This document shows positions 10,501 to 16,407 of a stretch of DNA of 23,494 nt, piece after piece. The stretch comes from Bacillota bacterium (GTDB taxonomy: Bacteria > Bacillota > Clostridia > Lachnospirales > Lachnospiraceae), in contig JAEWMT010000118.1 of assembly GCA_023393095.1 (NCBI GenBank), positions 1 through 23,494 on the forward strand, written 5' to 3'. The notes beneath the pieces were generated by a model, which saw nothing but the letters and a program-made list of their open reading frames with translations, was not told where the DNA came from and did not search any database. The position numbers were made by a program, and so were the translations under genes. How positions within the stretch are numbered: the stretch's first letter is position 1; every line of letters begins with the position of its first letter.

Positions 10501-12241
10501 TAACATTATTAATAATTACTTGAACAGAAGCATTACTGTCCTTTTGTATTACAGTAATTCCTTCAAATACATCGTTGACATGCACATCCTTATTAGCACC
10601 TATATCTAATGATGGATTGGTCACTTCTAACCCTGCCAAGGTAAGCACACTATCATTTCCAATAGTAAAGCTCTTTAATTGTGCATCACCAGAGGGTGCG
10701 GGAGTATCTATCGGTCCACCTCCACCTGGTCCACCTCCACCTGGTCCGCCTCCACTTGATCCACCCGATCCGCCTCCATTTGGAGCTTCCGTCGGATTTG
10801 CAGGAGTAATCACCGGGGTTATGGTTGGCTTTGTCGTTGGTTTTTTCCCTGTTTCCACGTTACTAACAGCACTCGTACCGGGAGCAACCACTTGCTCGCC
10901 AACATTATTGGTTAATAACTGAACTTCTTTTTTAGTATCATTTGTTACGCTTACTTCCACTGTGTTGTCTACCCTGTTTAATACTGTGCCCTCAGCGCCT
11001 TTATTAAGATCCACTGATGTATCGGCCATCATATTCAGATTCAGAGGTATAGACGAAGACAAACTACTGCCGGCTGCAGCACTCTCTACTACTACAGGGA
11101 CGTTACTGCTAGTTCCTGAGAATGAAACCTGTGCCGGCTGTAATAATGTAACCATATTGATATTTCCATCAGCCACAATATTCACAATTGAATTAGGACT
11201 GCCTATTACGATTTCCTTTATATTTGAATCCTTAGCAATCACTATTCTTGCATGAGAATCATCCGTATAAATACTGTTCCCTTTACCAAATTCAATCCAG
11301 GTTGTATCTTTAATCGCCTGGATGACAACATGTTTAAAGGTACCCTCATTATCCACATCTGCATTGGGAGCATTTACAGAAATAGATTTATTGGAATAAT
11401 CTCCTTTGGGAACACTAAATTTGATAGCATCATTTGTCTGTATTGATATTAATGTAATATTCTTGTCATTTAATGCAGCTTCCAGCTCTGCCTGGTTTGT
11501 AACTACTGCTTCTTTCAAATTTTTCTCTACAAAGATTGTATACCACTGGCTGGATGCTGTTATGTACTTTTCATTCGCCGACTTATTCTTCAGCCATTTT
11601 GAGTATTCGTTACTGCCTTGGAAACTTACTGCCCGAATCTGGAATGTTCCTTCCTTTGATGACTTGGTTACACCTTTAGAAGAGACTGTAGTACCAGCAG
11701 TATCAGCTTGAAGTTCCCATTTGATAATATCAGAAGTAGCCGTTTTTGCACTGGCTTCGGTATTGATTACCTGATAACCGAAGTTTAATTCAGAATCTAC
11801 CGCAACTGTCTGATGATTAGAAACATCACTGATATTAATTTCTTTCACATTATTTCTTACAATAACGGAAGTTTCCGGTTTTAGCACGGTACCATTCGCT
11901 TTCGTTATTTTACAGTAAATATATGCTGTACCGATTTTCTTTGCTGTTACAACACCTGTCTTATTGTTAATGGATACTGCATCGGGCTTACCTTTTTGTT
12001 TATTAATAGCCCAGACGTACTTTGCTTTTTTATCTTTCGCCGAACTCTTAATATTAAAATCGAATGAATTCTGGCTTTTCTCGCCTAAGTGAAGATACTT
12101 ATCAACTGCATTCAAGTATTGTGCAGCAAGATTTTTTGAACTAGTCGCAGCTTGAGTAACTTTACCATTACCGACTTGCATATTTGCAATCAGTATTGAT
12201 AAAGTTAAAACTGTAACAGCCAACTTTTTGAATACTTTCAT
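7535..12241 (-). CDS. Giant secreted Ig-like / cadherin-repeat surface protein (1568 aa, long paralogue)
   Basis: Probable exported, extended adhesin-like protein. A signal peptide covers about residues 1-32. A BIG2-like region at 73-130 (SINNKTGVVTAKKIGTAYIY) is followed by a beta-rich module to about 440, then a Thr/Pro and Gly-rich linker at 455-515. Next comes a cadherin-like beta-sandwich domain at 518-615. About nine tandem cadherin/VCBS-type repeats of 90-100 aa follow to about 1470; most carry an acidic D-E-D start, a V-L-x-N-D turn, Y-T-P and G-x-D-S-F-x-Y. The last, degenerate copy leads into a C-terminal domain resembling pre-peptidase beta domains. The acidic turns suggest calcium-stiffened repeats, as in the family; this is inference. 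No sortase motif, S-layer homology or membrane anchor is visible. The start ATG at 12241 has AAGGA 8 bases upstream. Confidence 0.9.
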   Translation of the reverse strand: MKVFKKLAVTVLTLSILIANMQVGNGKVTQAATSSKNLAAQYLNAVDKYLHLGEKSQNSFDFNIKSSAKDKKAKYVWAINKQKGKPDAVSINNKTGVVTAKKIGTAYIYCKITKANGTVLKPETSVIVRNNVKEINISDVSNHQTVAVDSELNFGYQVINTEASAKTATSDIIKWELQADTAGTTVSSKGVTKSSKEGTFQIRAVSFQGSNEYSKWLKNKSANEKYITASSQWYTIFVEKNLKEAVVTNQAELEAALNDKNITLISIQTNDAIKFSVPKGDYSNKSISVNAPNADVDNEGTFKHVVIQAIKDTTWIEFGKGNSIYTDDSHARIVIAKDSNIKEIVIGSPNSIVNIVADGNINMVTLLQPAQVSFSGTSSNVPVVVESAAAGSSLSSSIPLNLNMMADTSVDLNKGAEGTVLNRVDNTVEVSVTNDTKKEVQLLTNNVGEQVVAPGTSAVSNVETGKKPTTKPTITPVITPANPTEAPNGGGSGGSSGGGPGGGGPGGGGPIDTPAPSGDAQLKSFTIGNDSVLTLAGLEVTNPSLDIGANKDVHVNDVFEGITVIQKDSNASVQVIINNVTIDKSLFAKYKLLPKNIIVIKVTAQNGTIKYYKVTLRLINSNPIAIDDSDTMDEDDNSRLIDVIKNDKDENMDVLTIRSYTQSVNGGLVEQVGSLLKYTPKKDFNGEDSFSYTVSDGKGGTSTATVTVTVRAVNDIPFGTEDKYSLKPNTSIDITNVLDNDIDIDTPKNALTARLKQGPQYGTIEEYNKTCFRYTPNPNYEGNDSFTYIINDGEYDSEPVTVSITIINVPFEAVDDRYGTLEDTPVTIKVLNNDYKNGGVINSISVSDAKYGTLKVNDDMTVLYTPKPNSNYTDTFEYTVTYNGDQKSTAKVVVSFTPVNDAPVAVDNTYEIDEDAGAVTLDALSNDEDIDGTNMTIYDFTKPELGQLTVDFGSKNFIYKPKDNVSGVDTFKYRLRDADKAISDYATVTITIRSIDDIPKIIDDHFDLTEDKSETLDVLANDSDVEGDSFSLVSCTNGTKGTTKIIDNKILYTPYEDAFGGDSFSYTVVYDKDKSLITANVDLSIKQVDDAPIAVPDDLYTDEDTPITFDLRGNDVCKDKCWLDFALDQLPSHGKVYCSYSEGIIKYTPDLNYNGTDSFKYHVINYSGDKLSSNVADVSITIKPVTDPYKAIDDSITVDNNSSGSYDILSNDQNIDNLKFTLLSVGACSNGGTASINKTDNTIIYTPQKDYIGMDSFTYLVRDENGKESTATVTVTIKLGKPVVNPDSDITLNEDTSILIDVLKNDVNAGPNPTIYISNLHNGTAIVEKTPEGYQMIRYTPNPDYNGIDTFTYGINNGVQGSNLETVTLNIDSIYDNPLAVDDVVVMYSDESIFPNYLANDKLEKGDSFTCTFDYDTKKLNLNKNGGTINISSINHQTVGITYITYTLTVVGKPEIPTTSAKIKVCIVPKTESFTLCPYYSDSEKESRGQKYEVYADGHCKFTTSSLTNDQGILYIYDSNGRLIGNSTDSVNPSLELDLKEGIYYLYARIHRSNVDFDYSVNVTFTKK
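10713..10757 (-). repeat. 15-bp tandem repeat coding for the Gly/Pro linker
   Basis: Three head-to-tail copies of GGTCCACCTCCACCT (the third with substitutions) encode the GGGGP-type linker of the 1568-aa protein. Copies are frame-preserving, so the linker length could change by slippage without disrupting the protein. Confidence 0.8.
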
Positions 12242-12272
12242 TTTCAGATCCTTATCCCCTCATAAATTATAA

Positions 12273-12415
12273 TTATCACGTTATAATCAATAATTTATAT
12301 CTCTATTTTATTGAATATTACGTGATTTTGAAGATTTTCTCATATATTTATATTTTTGTCAATAAACGAAATTGACAGTATAGTATATTTATATTTATTT
12401 CATTAAATCACGTAA
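12273..12415. promoter_or_regulatory. Three CACGTGA-like dyads around the 1568-aa gene promoter
   Basis: TTACGTGATTT at 12318-12328 and its exact inverse AAATCACGTAA at 12405-12415 bracket the promoter with centres 87 bases apart. A third related site, TTATCACGTTA, lies at 12273-12283 within the leader. The paralogue has counterparts at almost the same spacing. This looks like a binding site set for a regulator acting through DNA looping or by covering the start, but that is inference. Confidence 0.5.
12334..12362 (-). promoter_or_regulatory. Promoter of the 1568-aa surface protein gene
   Basis: On the minus strand -35 TTGACA (12357-12362), a 17-base spacer ending in TGA, and -10 GAAAAT (12334-12339). 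Predicted start near 12327 gives a leader of about 85 nt. The layout is shared with the paralogue's promoter. Confidence 0.65.
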
Positions 12416-12513
12416 ATAAATAGTAATAATGACTACTTTTATATATAATGATTACTAATTTTTAAATTTTTAAAAGCATATTAAATTTATTCATTTGCAA
12501 TAACAATTTATTT

Positions 12514-12562
12514 AAAAAAGAGGGTATCTCCAAAGTCGTTTCTAGACTTTGGAGATACCCTC
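12514..12562 (-). terminator. Strong intrinsic terminator after rplL
   Basis: A perfect 18-bp stem (arms 12520-12537 and 12545-12562) with a 7-base loop is followed on the minus strand by six U residues, 18 bases after the rplL stop codon. It should stop most rplJL transcripts before the surface-protein genes. Confidence 0.95.
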
Positions 12563-12580
12563 CTATTATAAATTTCAATA

Positions 12581-12952
12581 TTATTTTAATGTAACCTTTG
12601 CGCCTTCAGCTTCTAACTTAGCCTTGATGTCATCAGCTTCAGCTTTGCTAGCAGCCTCTTTTAACATCTTAGGAGCTGCATCTACAAGATCCTTAGCTTC
12701 CTTTAAGCCTAAGCCTGTAGCTTCACGAACTACCTTGATAACCTTAACCTTGTTAGGACCAACTTCGGTTAACTCTACGTTGAATTCTGTCTTCTCTTCT
12801 TCAGCTGCTGCGCCTGCTGCAGGACCTGCTGCTGCAACTACAACACCTGCTGCTGCGGAAACACCAAATTCTTCTTCACATGCTTTAACTAAATCATTTA
12901 ATTCTAATACAGTAAGACCCTTAATAGCCTCGATAAATTCCTGAGTTGTCAT
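12581..12952 (-). CDS. rplL: Ribosomal protein L7/L12
   Basis: Stalk protein of the large ribosomal subunit, 123 aa, present in several copies per ribosome, where it recruits translation GTPases. The N-terminal dimerisation part (residues 1-30, TTQEFIEAIKGLTVLELNDL), the flexible Ala/Gly/Pro hinge (about 37-52) and the C-terminal factor-binding domain (KVKVIKVVREATGLGLKEAK) are all complete. I start at the ATG at 12952, which has GGAGGT 7 bases upstream; an in-frame ATG at 12967 overlaps that binding site and would add only MEVIV. It follows rplJ after a 208-base spacer containing hairpin repeats and ends at a strong terminator instead of running into rpoB. Confidence 0.98.
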   Translation of the reverse strand: MTTQEFIEAIKGLTVLELNDLVKACEEEFGVSAAAGVVVAAAGPAAGAAAEEEKTEFNVELTEVGPNKVKVIKVVREATGLGLKEAKDLVDAAPKMLKEAASKAEADDIKAKLEAEGAKVTLK

Positions 12953-13040
12953 TACGATTACCTCCATAAATTATTTGTTATTTGATTAAATTCGGGTTGT
13001 TTATATTCCCATGATCATGTCTGTTCTAACTTAACTGTCT

Positions 13041-13063
13041 AAATCAGGCATTCAACCTGATTT
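13041..13063 (-). other. Small hairpin between rplJ and rplL
   Basis: AAATCAGG (13041-13048) and CCTGATTT (13056-13063) form a perfect 8-bp stem with a 7-base loop, about 90 bases upstream of the rplL start. No U-tract follows, so it is more likely an mRNA processing or stability element than a terminator. Confidence 0.45.
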
Positions 13064-13065
13064 TT

Positions 13066-13185
13066 GCAATCTGCGAGCAGATTGCTTAACTTACTAACGC
13101 TTTTATTACGCCTGCTTCTCTGCAATCTGCGAGCAGATTGCTTACTTTACTAACGCTTTATTACGCCTGTTTCTCTGCAATCTGC
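13066..13185. repeat. 55-56-bp tandem repeat derived from the rplJ 3' end
   Basis: Two near-identical units stand side by side between rplJ and rplL. Each starts with the near-palindrome GCAATCTGCGAGCAGATTGC (13066-13085 and 13122-13141). A third, partial copy (GCAATCTGC at 13177-13185) is the actual coding end of rplJ. Both extra units still contain the reverse complement of the last rplJ codons (QIAEKQA and stop). In RNA each unit forms a 9-bp hairpin. Confidence 0.85.
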
Positions 13186-13646
13186 TTAATAACACGAGCA
13201 AAGTTTGCAATCGGAGACTGTAAGCTTCCAAGTAATTTGGAAATAAGAACTTCTCTTGAAGGAATCGTTGCGATAACTTCAAGCTTCTTAGCATCGTAGT
13301 AATTTCCTTCAACAACGCCTGCCTTAAATTCTAACTTAGGCATTGTTTTAGTGCATTCAAGTAAAATTCTTGCAGGGGCTGTTGCATCATCAAGACCAAA
13401 TGCCACAGCTGTCGGTCCATTCAGATCCTCTGCTAATGCTTCATATGCAGTTCCTTTGAATGCAAAATTCAGCATTGTGTTCTTGTATACCTTGTAAACC
13501 ACACCAGCATCTCTTAACTTCTTACGAAGTTCAGTATCCTGTGCAACGGTCAAACCACGGTAATCAACTAATACAGCTGCTTTTGCAGTAGCTACATAAC
13601 CTTTGATTTCTTCTACAATAGGTTGTTTCTGCTCAATTTTTGCCAT
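13161..13646 (-). CDS. rplJ: Ribosomal protein L10
   Basis: Base of the L7/L12 stalk on the large subunit, 161 aa; in complex with L12 it also represses its own mRNA. The N-terminal 23S-binding part is recognisable (IVEEIKGYVATAKAAVLVDY, then RGLTVAQDTELRKKLRDAGV and VYKVYKNTMLNFAF), as is the C-terminal helix that binds L12 dimers (SPIANFARVIKQIAEKQA). The start at 13646 is chosen because AGGAGGTG lies 7 bases upstream; the in-frame GTG at 13655 overlaps that binding site. The gene has its own promoter and an L10-type leader with attenuator. Its last codons have been copied into the downstream spacer. Confidence 0.98.
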   Translation of the reverse strand: MAKIEQKQPIVEEIKGYVATAKAAVLVDYRGLTVAQDTELRKKLRDAGVVYKVYKNTMLNFAFKGTAYEALAEDLNGPTAVAFGLDDATAPARILLECTKTMPKLEFKAGVVEGNYYDAKKLEVIATIPSREVLISKLLGSLQSPIANFARVIKQIAEKQA

Positions 13647-13736
13647 TACGTACACCTCCTTGTATTGTCATAGATTGCTTTCATTGGCAACCTTGTACCT
13701 ATATAAATCAAACCGTTTCGTCGTTTTTACTGTATT

Positions 13737-13770
13737 AAAAAACCTCTTCCCGCCAAAGCAGAAAGAGGTT
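13737..13770 (-). terminator. Attenuator terminator in the rplJ leader
   Basis: On the minus strand AACCTCTT (13763-13770) pairs with AAGAGGTT (13741-13748), followed by a run of U (AAAAAA on the plus strand ending at 13742). It lies after the L10 leader and about 90 bases before the rplJ start, which suits transcription attenuation. Confidence 0.8.
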
Positions 13771-13880
13771 ATAAATCAAATAAGATTTAAATCAACTTTC
13801 CTCGGTAGGCGGTAACACCTTATGCCTTACGGCACCTACTGTCTTCGGCAGTTATAAGTGAATCGGTTTAATTCACTGCA
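13771..13880 (-). promoter_or_regulatory. L10 ribosomal protein leader
   Basis: The transcript between the promoter and the attenuator contains ACTGCCGAAGACAGTAGGTG and, after a small GCC/GGC hairpin, ACCGCCTACCGAGG. The pairing of GTAGG with CCTAC, with these flanking unpaired bases, is the hallmark of the L10(L12)4-binding leader known from Firmicutes. Binding of the L10-L12 complex would lower expression of rplJL. Recognition is by motif; fold not computed. Confidence 0.85.
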
Positions 13881-13886
13881 AATCGG

Positions 13887-13916
13887 ATTATAGCACGAAC
13901 TATATATTCATGTCAA
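13887..13916 (-). promoter_or_regulatory. Sigma-A promoter for rplJL
   Basis: Consensus -35 TTGACA (13911-13916), an 18-base spacer ending in TGC, and consensus -10 TATAAT (13887-13892). This is the strongest promoter in the window by similarity to consensus. Predicted start near 13880, at the head of the L10 leader. Confidence 0.92.
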
Positions 13917-13947
13917 CCCAAAATATTCATTCCATGTTTCTTCCTAT

Positions 13948-13964
13948 CGGTTCTTTAAGAACCG
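13948..13964 (-). terminator. Short hairpin after rplA
   Basis: CGGTTCTTTAAGAACCG is a palindrome 9 bases after the rplA stop codon. It lacks a U-tract, so it may be a weak terminator or an RNA end protector; read-through into rplJL is possible. Confidence 0.4.
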
Positions 13965-13973
13965 TTGCTTCCA

Positions 13974-14666
13974 TTAGCCTAATTTAGCTGTATTAAGCTT
14001 AACGCCAGGACCCATGGTAGAAGCTAAAGTAACGCTCTTTAAATACTGTCCTTTTGCTGCGGAGGGTTTTGCTTTAACAATCGCTCCAATTAAGGTCTGG
14101 AAGTTGTCATTCAGCTGCTCCTCTGTGAAGGATGCCTTACCAAATGCAACATGAATGATGTTTGTCTTATCAAGTCTGTATTCGATCTTACCAGCTTTAA
14201 TATCATTAATCGCTTTGGTAACATCCATTGTAACTGTACCTGCCTTAGGGTTAGGCATTAATCCCTTCGGTCCGAGAACACGACCAAGACGACCAACAAC
14301 ACCCATCATATCAGGAGTTGCAACTACAACATCGAATTCAAACCAGTTTTCATTCTGGATCTTCGGAATTAAATCCTCTGCTCCAACAAAATCTGCACCT
14401 GCTGCTAAAGCTTCATTTGCTTTATCACCTTTTGCAAATACGAGAACACGAACTGTTTTACCTGTTCCATGAGGTAATACAACAGCGCCACGAACCTGCT
14501 GGTCAGCATGACGTCCATCAACGCCAAGTCTGATGTGTGCTTCAACTGTTTCATCAAATTTAGCTACAGCTGATTTCTTTACTAAACCAATTGCCTCTGC
14601 TGCATCGTACTGAACGGTTCTGTCAATTAACTTAGCAGAGTCATTATATTTCTTTCCTCTTTTCAT
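13974..14666 (-). CDS. rplA: Ribosomal protein L1
   Basis: L1 stalk protein of the large subunit, 230 aa; it moves deacylated tRNA out of the E site and represses translation of its own operon by binding an mRNA mimic of its rRNA site. Key sequences are the N-terminal helix MKRGKKYNDSAKLIDR, the segment RGAVVLPHGTGKTVRVLVFA, and the signature LGRVLGPKGLMPNPKAGTV. Length is usual for bacterial L1. The ATG at 14666 has AGGAGG 8 bases upstream. A hairpin resembling an L1-binding site lies just upstream, within the 100-base gap after rplK. Confidence 0.98.
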   Translation of the reverse strand: MKRGKKYNDSAKLIDRTVQYDAAEAIGLVKKSAVAKFDETVEAHIRLGVDGRHADQQVRGAVVLPHGTGKTVRVLVFAKGDKANEALAAGADFVGAEDLIPKIQNENWFEFDVVVATPDMMGVVGRLGRVLGPKGLMPNPKAGTVTMDVTKAINDIKAGKIEYRLDKTNIIHVAFGKASFTEEQLNDNFQTLIGAIVKAKPSAAKGQYLKSVTLASTMGPGVKLNTAKLG

Positions 14667-14681
14667 TCTATAAACCTCCTA

Positions 14682-14713
14682 GTGGTTTTACCGGAAGAAA
14701 ACTATCCTCCCAC
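14682..14713 (-). promoter_or_regulatory. Probable L1-binding hairpin before rplA
   Basis: In the transcript GTGGGAGGATAG opens and CTTCCGGTAAAACCAC closes a 32-nt hairpin: GTGG pairs with CCAC and GGAGG-type bases pair with TTCC, leaving an asymmetric internal loop. A similar element precedes rplK. The shape and shared bases fit the L1 autoregulatory mRNA site, and it ends just before the rplA ribosome-binding site. Confidence 0.65.
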
Positions 14714-14766
14714 ATTAATAGATTATCAATCACATACTTTCTTTCAAGTATGCCGTTGCATTCTAA

Positions 14767-15192
14767 TTAGTCTACTACAGTGATGCCCATGCTTCTTGCA
14801 GTACCAGCAATCATGCTCATAGCTGCTTCTACGCTTGCGGCATTTAAGTCAGGCATCTTAAGCTCTGCTATTTTTTGAAGTTCTGCCTTTGAAATTGAAG
14901 CCACCTTAGTCTTGTTAGGAACTGCGGAACCGGACTTCAGATTAAGAGCTTTCTTTAATAAAACTGCTGCCGGCGGTGTCTTTGTAATGAAGCTGAAGCT
15001 TCTGTCTGCATATACAGTAATAACAACCGGAATGATCATTCCATCCTGATCTGCTGTTCTTGCGTTAAATTCCTTTGTGAACTGAACAATGTTCACACCA
15101 TGCTGACCGAGTGCGGGTCCTACCGGGGGAGCCGGAGTAGCCTTGCCAGCTGGGATCTGTAATTTGATATAACCTGAAACTTTTTTTGCCAT
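14767..15192 (-). CDS. rplK: Ribosomal protein L11
   Basis: Large-subunit protein of the GTPase-associated centre, 141 aa, which binds 23S rRNA and is involved in factor-dependent GTP hydrolysis and the RelA-type stringent response. The highly conserved N-terminal motif KLQIPAGKATPAPPVGPALG followed by QHGVNIVQF is intact, as is the C-terminal end IAGTARSMGITV. Start ATG at 15192 with AGGAGGT nearby. Preceded by a 119-base spacer containing an L1-site-like hairpin; cotranscribed with rplA. Confidence 0.98.
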   Translation of the reverse strand: MAKKVSGYIKLQIPAGKATPAPPVGPALGQHGVNIVQFTKEFNARTADQDGMIIPVVITVYADRSFSFITKTPPAAVLLKKALNLKSGSAVPNKTKVASISKAELQKIAELKMPDLNAASVEAAMSMIAGTARSMGITVVD

Positions 15193-15214
15193 GATAGCAT
15201 ACCTCCTGATAAAT

Positions 15215-15242
15215 GTGGTGTTTGCGGGAATATCCCTCCCAC
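15215..15242 (-). promoter_or_regulatory. Probable L1-binding hairpin before rplK
   Basis: In the transcript GTGGGAGGGATATTCCCGC continues to AAACACCAC; GTGG/CCAC and GGGA/TCCC pair around a short loop with an internal A-rich bulge. It has the same design as the element before rplA (14682-14713) and lies just before the rplK ribosome-binding site, as expected for L1 feedback control. Confidence 0.65.
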
Positions 15243-15311
15243 GTAACGAACTGCATACAAGTTGAATTTATACATCAATTCACCTGTAACCTACTTTTTC
15301 ATTGCGTACAA

Positions 15312-15833
15312 TTATTTGCGAACCTTTACTTCGTTGAATCCAATCTCAACCGGAGTTTCACGACCAAACATATCAACACTGATCGTAATGCTCTGCTTAT
15401 GCGGATCAATCTTTCTGATCTGACCTGTGGTATTCTCCCAAACACCCGAAGCAACGGTTATCATATCGCCAATCTCAAAATCAACCGTAACTTCTCCATC
15501 CTTAATTCCCATACTGCGCATCTCTACTTCAGTCAGCGGAACCGGTTGTTTTGAATCCGGGCCTACAAATCCCGTAACACCTCTGGTATTACGAACTACA
15601 TACCATACATCGTCATTCATAACCATATGAAGCAATACATAGCCTGGAAACATCTTCTTTTGAACACGTTTCTTTACGCCATTTTTTACTTCAATGACAT
15701 CCTGCATAGGAACTGATACTTCCAGAATCTGATCCTGTAGCTTTCTGTTCTCGATTGTCTTCTCGATATTCGCTTTTACCTTGTTTTCATACCCTGAATA
15801 GGTGTGAACTACATACCAATTAGCTTCTGCCAT
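15312..15833 (-). CDS. nusG: Transcription termination/antitermination factor NusG
   Basis: Elongation factor, 173 aa, that binds the RNA polymerase clamp and modulates pausing and termination. An N-terminal NGN domain (residues 1 to about 105, WYVVHTYSGYENKVKANIEK and KMFPGYVLLHMVMNDDVWYV) is joined to a C-terminal KOW domain (about 120-173, FEIGDMITVASGVWENTTGQ). ATG at 15833 with AAGGGTGA upstream. It follows secE after 10 bases, so translation is probably coupled. Confidence 0.98.
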   Translation of the reverse strand: MAEANWYVVHTYSGYENKVKANIEKTIENRKLQDQILEVSVPMQDVIEVKNGVKKRVQKKMFPGYVLLHMVMNDDVWYVVRNTRGVTGFVGPDSKQPVPLTEVEMRSMGIKDGEVTVDFEIGDMITVASGVWENTTGQIRKIDPHKQSITISVDMFGRETPVEIGFNEVKVRK

Positions 15834-15843
15834 ATAATCACCC

Positions 15844-16056
15844 TTATCTTATAATCTGTGCGATACCGAAATCGAATATAGTATCTACTAAAAATATAAT
15901 TGCACCAAGGACAATTGTCGTACTAATAACAGCAACTGATTGTTTTATAAGAGACTCTTTATCTGTCCATACGATTTTTTTAAATTCGCTTTTCAGACCC
16001 TTAAACCAACTTCTCTTTGGAGCCTTTTCGGCAGTAGAATTAGTCATTTCTCCCAT
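15844..16056 (-). CDS. secE: Preprotein translocase subunit SecE
   Basis: Small membrane subunit of the SecYEG export channel, 70 aa. The conserved amphipathic stretch SEFKKIVWTDKESLIKQS is followed by a single transmembrane segment (about residues 42-62, AVISTTIVLGAIIFLVDTIF), which is the minimal single-span form common in Firmicutes. The ATG at 16056 has AAAGGA about 10 bases upstream; an ATG at residue 4 has a GGGAG too close to serve. Lies between rpmG and nusG in the usual order. Confidence 0.95.
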   Translation of the reverse strand: MGEMTNSTAEKAPKRSWFKGLKSEFKKIVWTDKESLIKQSVAVISTTIVLGAIIFLVDTIFDFGIAQIIR

Positions 16057-16081
16057 ATCTTCACTATCCTTTCAGTTATTA

Positions 16082-16231
16082 TTATTTTGTTTCCTTGTGC
16101 AATGTGTGGGTTCTGCAGAACTTGCAGTACTTCTTTGTTTCCATTCTGTCTGGATGTGTCTTCTTATCTTTGGTCATGTTGTAATTGCGTTGTTTGCAAT
16201 CAGTACACGCCAATGTGATTTTTACGCGCAC
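16082..16231 (-). CDS. rpmG: Ribosomal protein L33, zinc-ribbon form
   Basis: 49-aa large-subunit protein. It starts at GTG (16231) with GGAGGT 9 bases upstream and reads VRVKITLACTDCKQRNYNMT, then KDKKTHPDRMETKKYCKFCR and THTLHKETK. Cys9, Cys12, Cys36 and Cys39 form the CxxC...CxxC zinc ribbon, so this is the zinc-containing C+ form. Followed by secE after 25 bases, the usual order in Firmicutes. The GTG start makes it easy to miss. Confidence 0.95.
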   Translation of the reverse strand: MRVKITLACTDCKQRNYNMTKDKKTHPDRMETKKYCKFCRTHTLHKETK

Positions 16232-16328
16232 AATATCCACCTCCGCTTTCTCTTGTTGCGCTTATCGCTAAACTTTGCAGCAGACCTTTTTTAGGCATAA
16301 AAAAAAAGCCCTCTTTCTTTGCTTACTT

Positions 16329-16357
16329 AATATATCATACTAGTAAATATCCGTCAA
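16329..16357 (-). promoter_or_regulatory. Sigma-A promoter for rpmG-secE-nusG
   Basis: Minus-strand -35 TTGACG (16352-16357), 17-base spacer ending in TGA, -10 TATATT (16329-16334). Predicted start near 16322 gives a leader of about 90 nt. It may drive the whole run through rplA. Confidence 0.85.
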
Positions 16358-16376
16358 CAAATATTTTATAATTTAA

Positions 16377-16402
16377 GGCAGGCCTTTTTTAAAGAGCCTG
16401 CC
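16377..16402 (-). terminator. Hairpin after the S8 protease gene
   Basis: GGCAGGC (16377-16383) and GCCTGCC (16396-16402) form a perfect 7-bp stem just after the protease stop codon, with an AU-rich stretch following on the minus strand. It separates the protease from the rpmG promoter. Confidence 0.65.
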
Positions 16403-16407
16403 ATGCT

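Noticed and set aside
10575..10922. Plus-strand open frame rich in Pro/Gly opposite the surface protein linker
   Set aside because: It is the antisense shadow of the Gly-rich linker repeats; no ribosome-binding site and no family pattern.
12549..12944. Plus-strand open frame opposite rplL
   Set aside because: Antisense shadow of an Ala/Glu-rich conserved gene; the rplL reading is certain.
13066..13141. CRISPR-like repeat pair
   Set aside because: Units are directly adjacent copies of rplJ coding sequence without unique spacers.
16200..16298. 32-codon frame beginning MPKKGLLQ in the rpmG leader
   Set aside because: It overlaps the rpmG start out of frame, has only a distant GAGGG as binding site and no known homology; a regulatory leader peptide is possible but unsupported.
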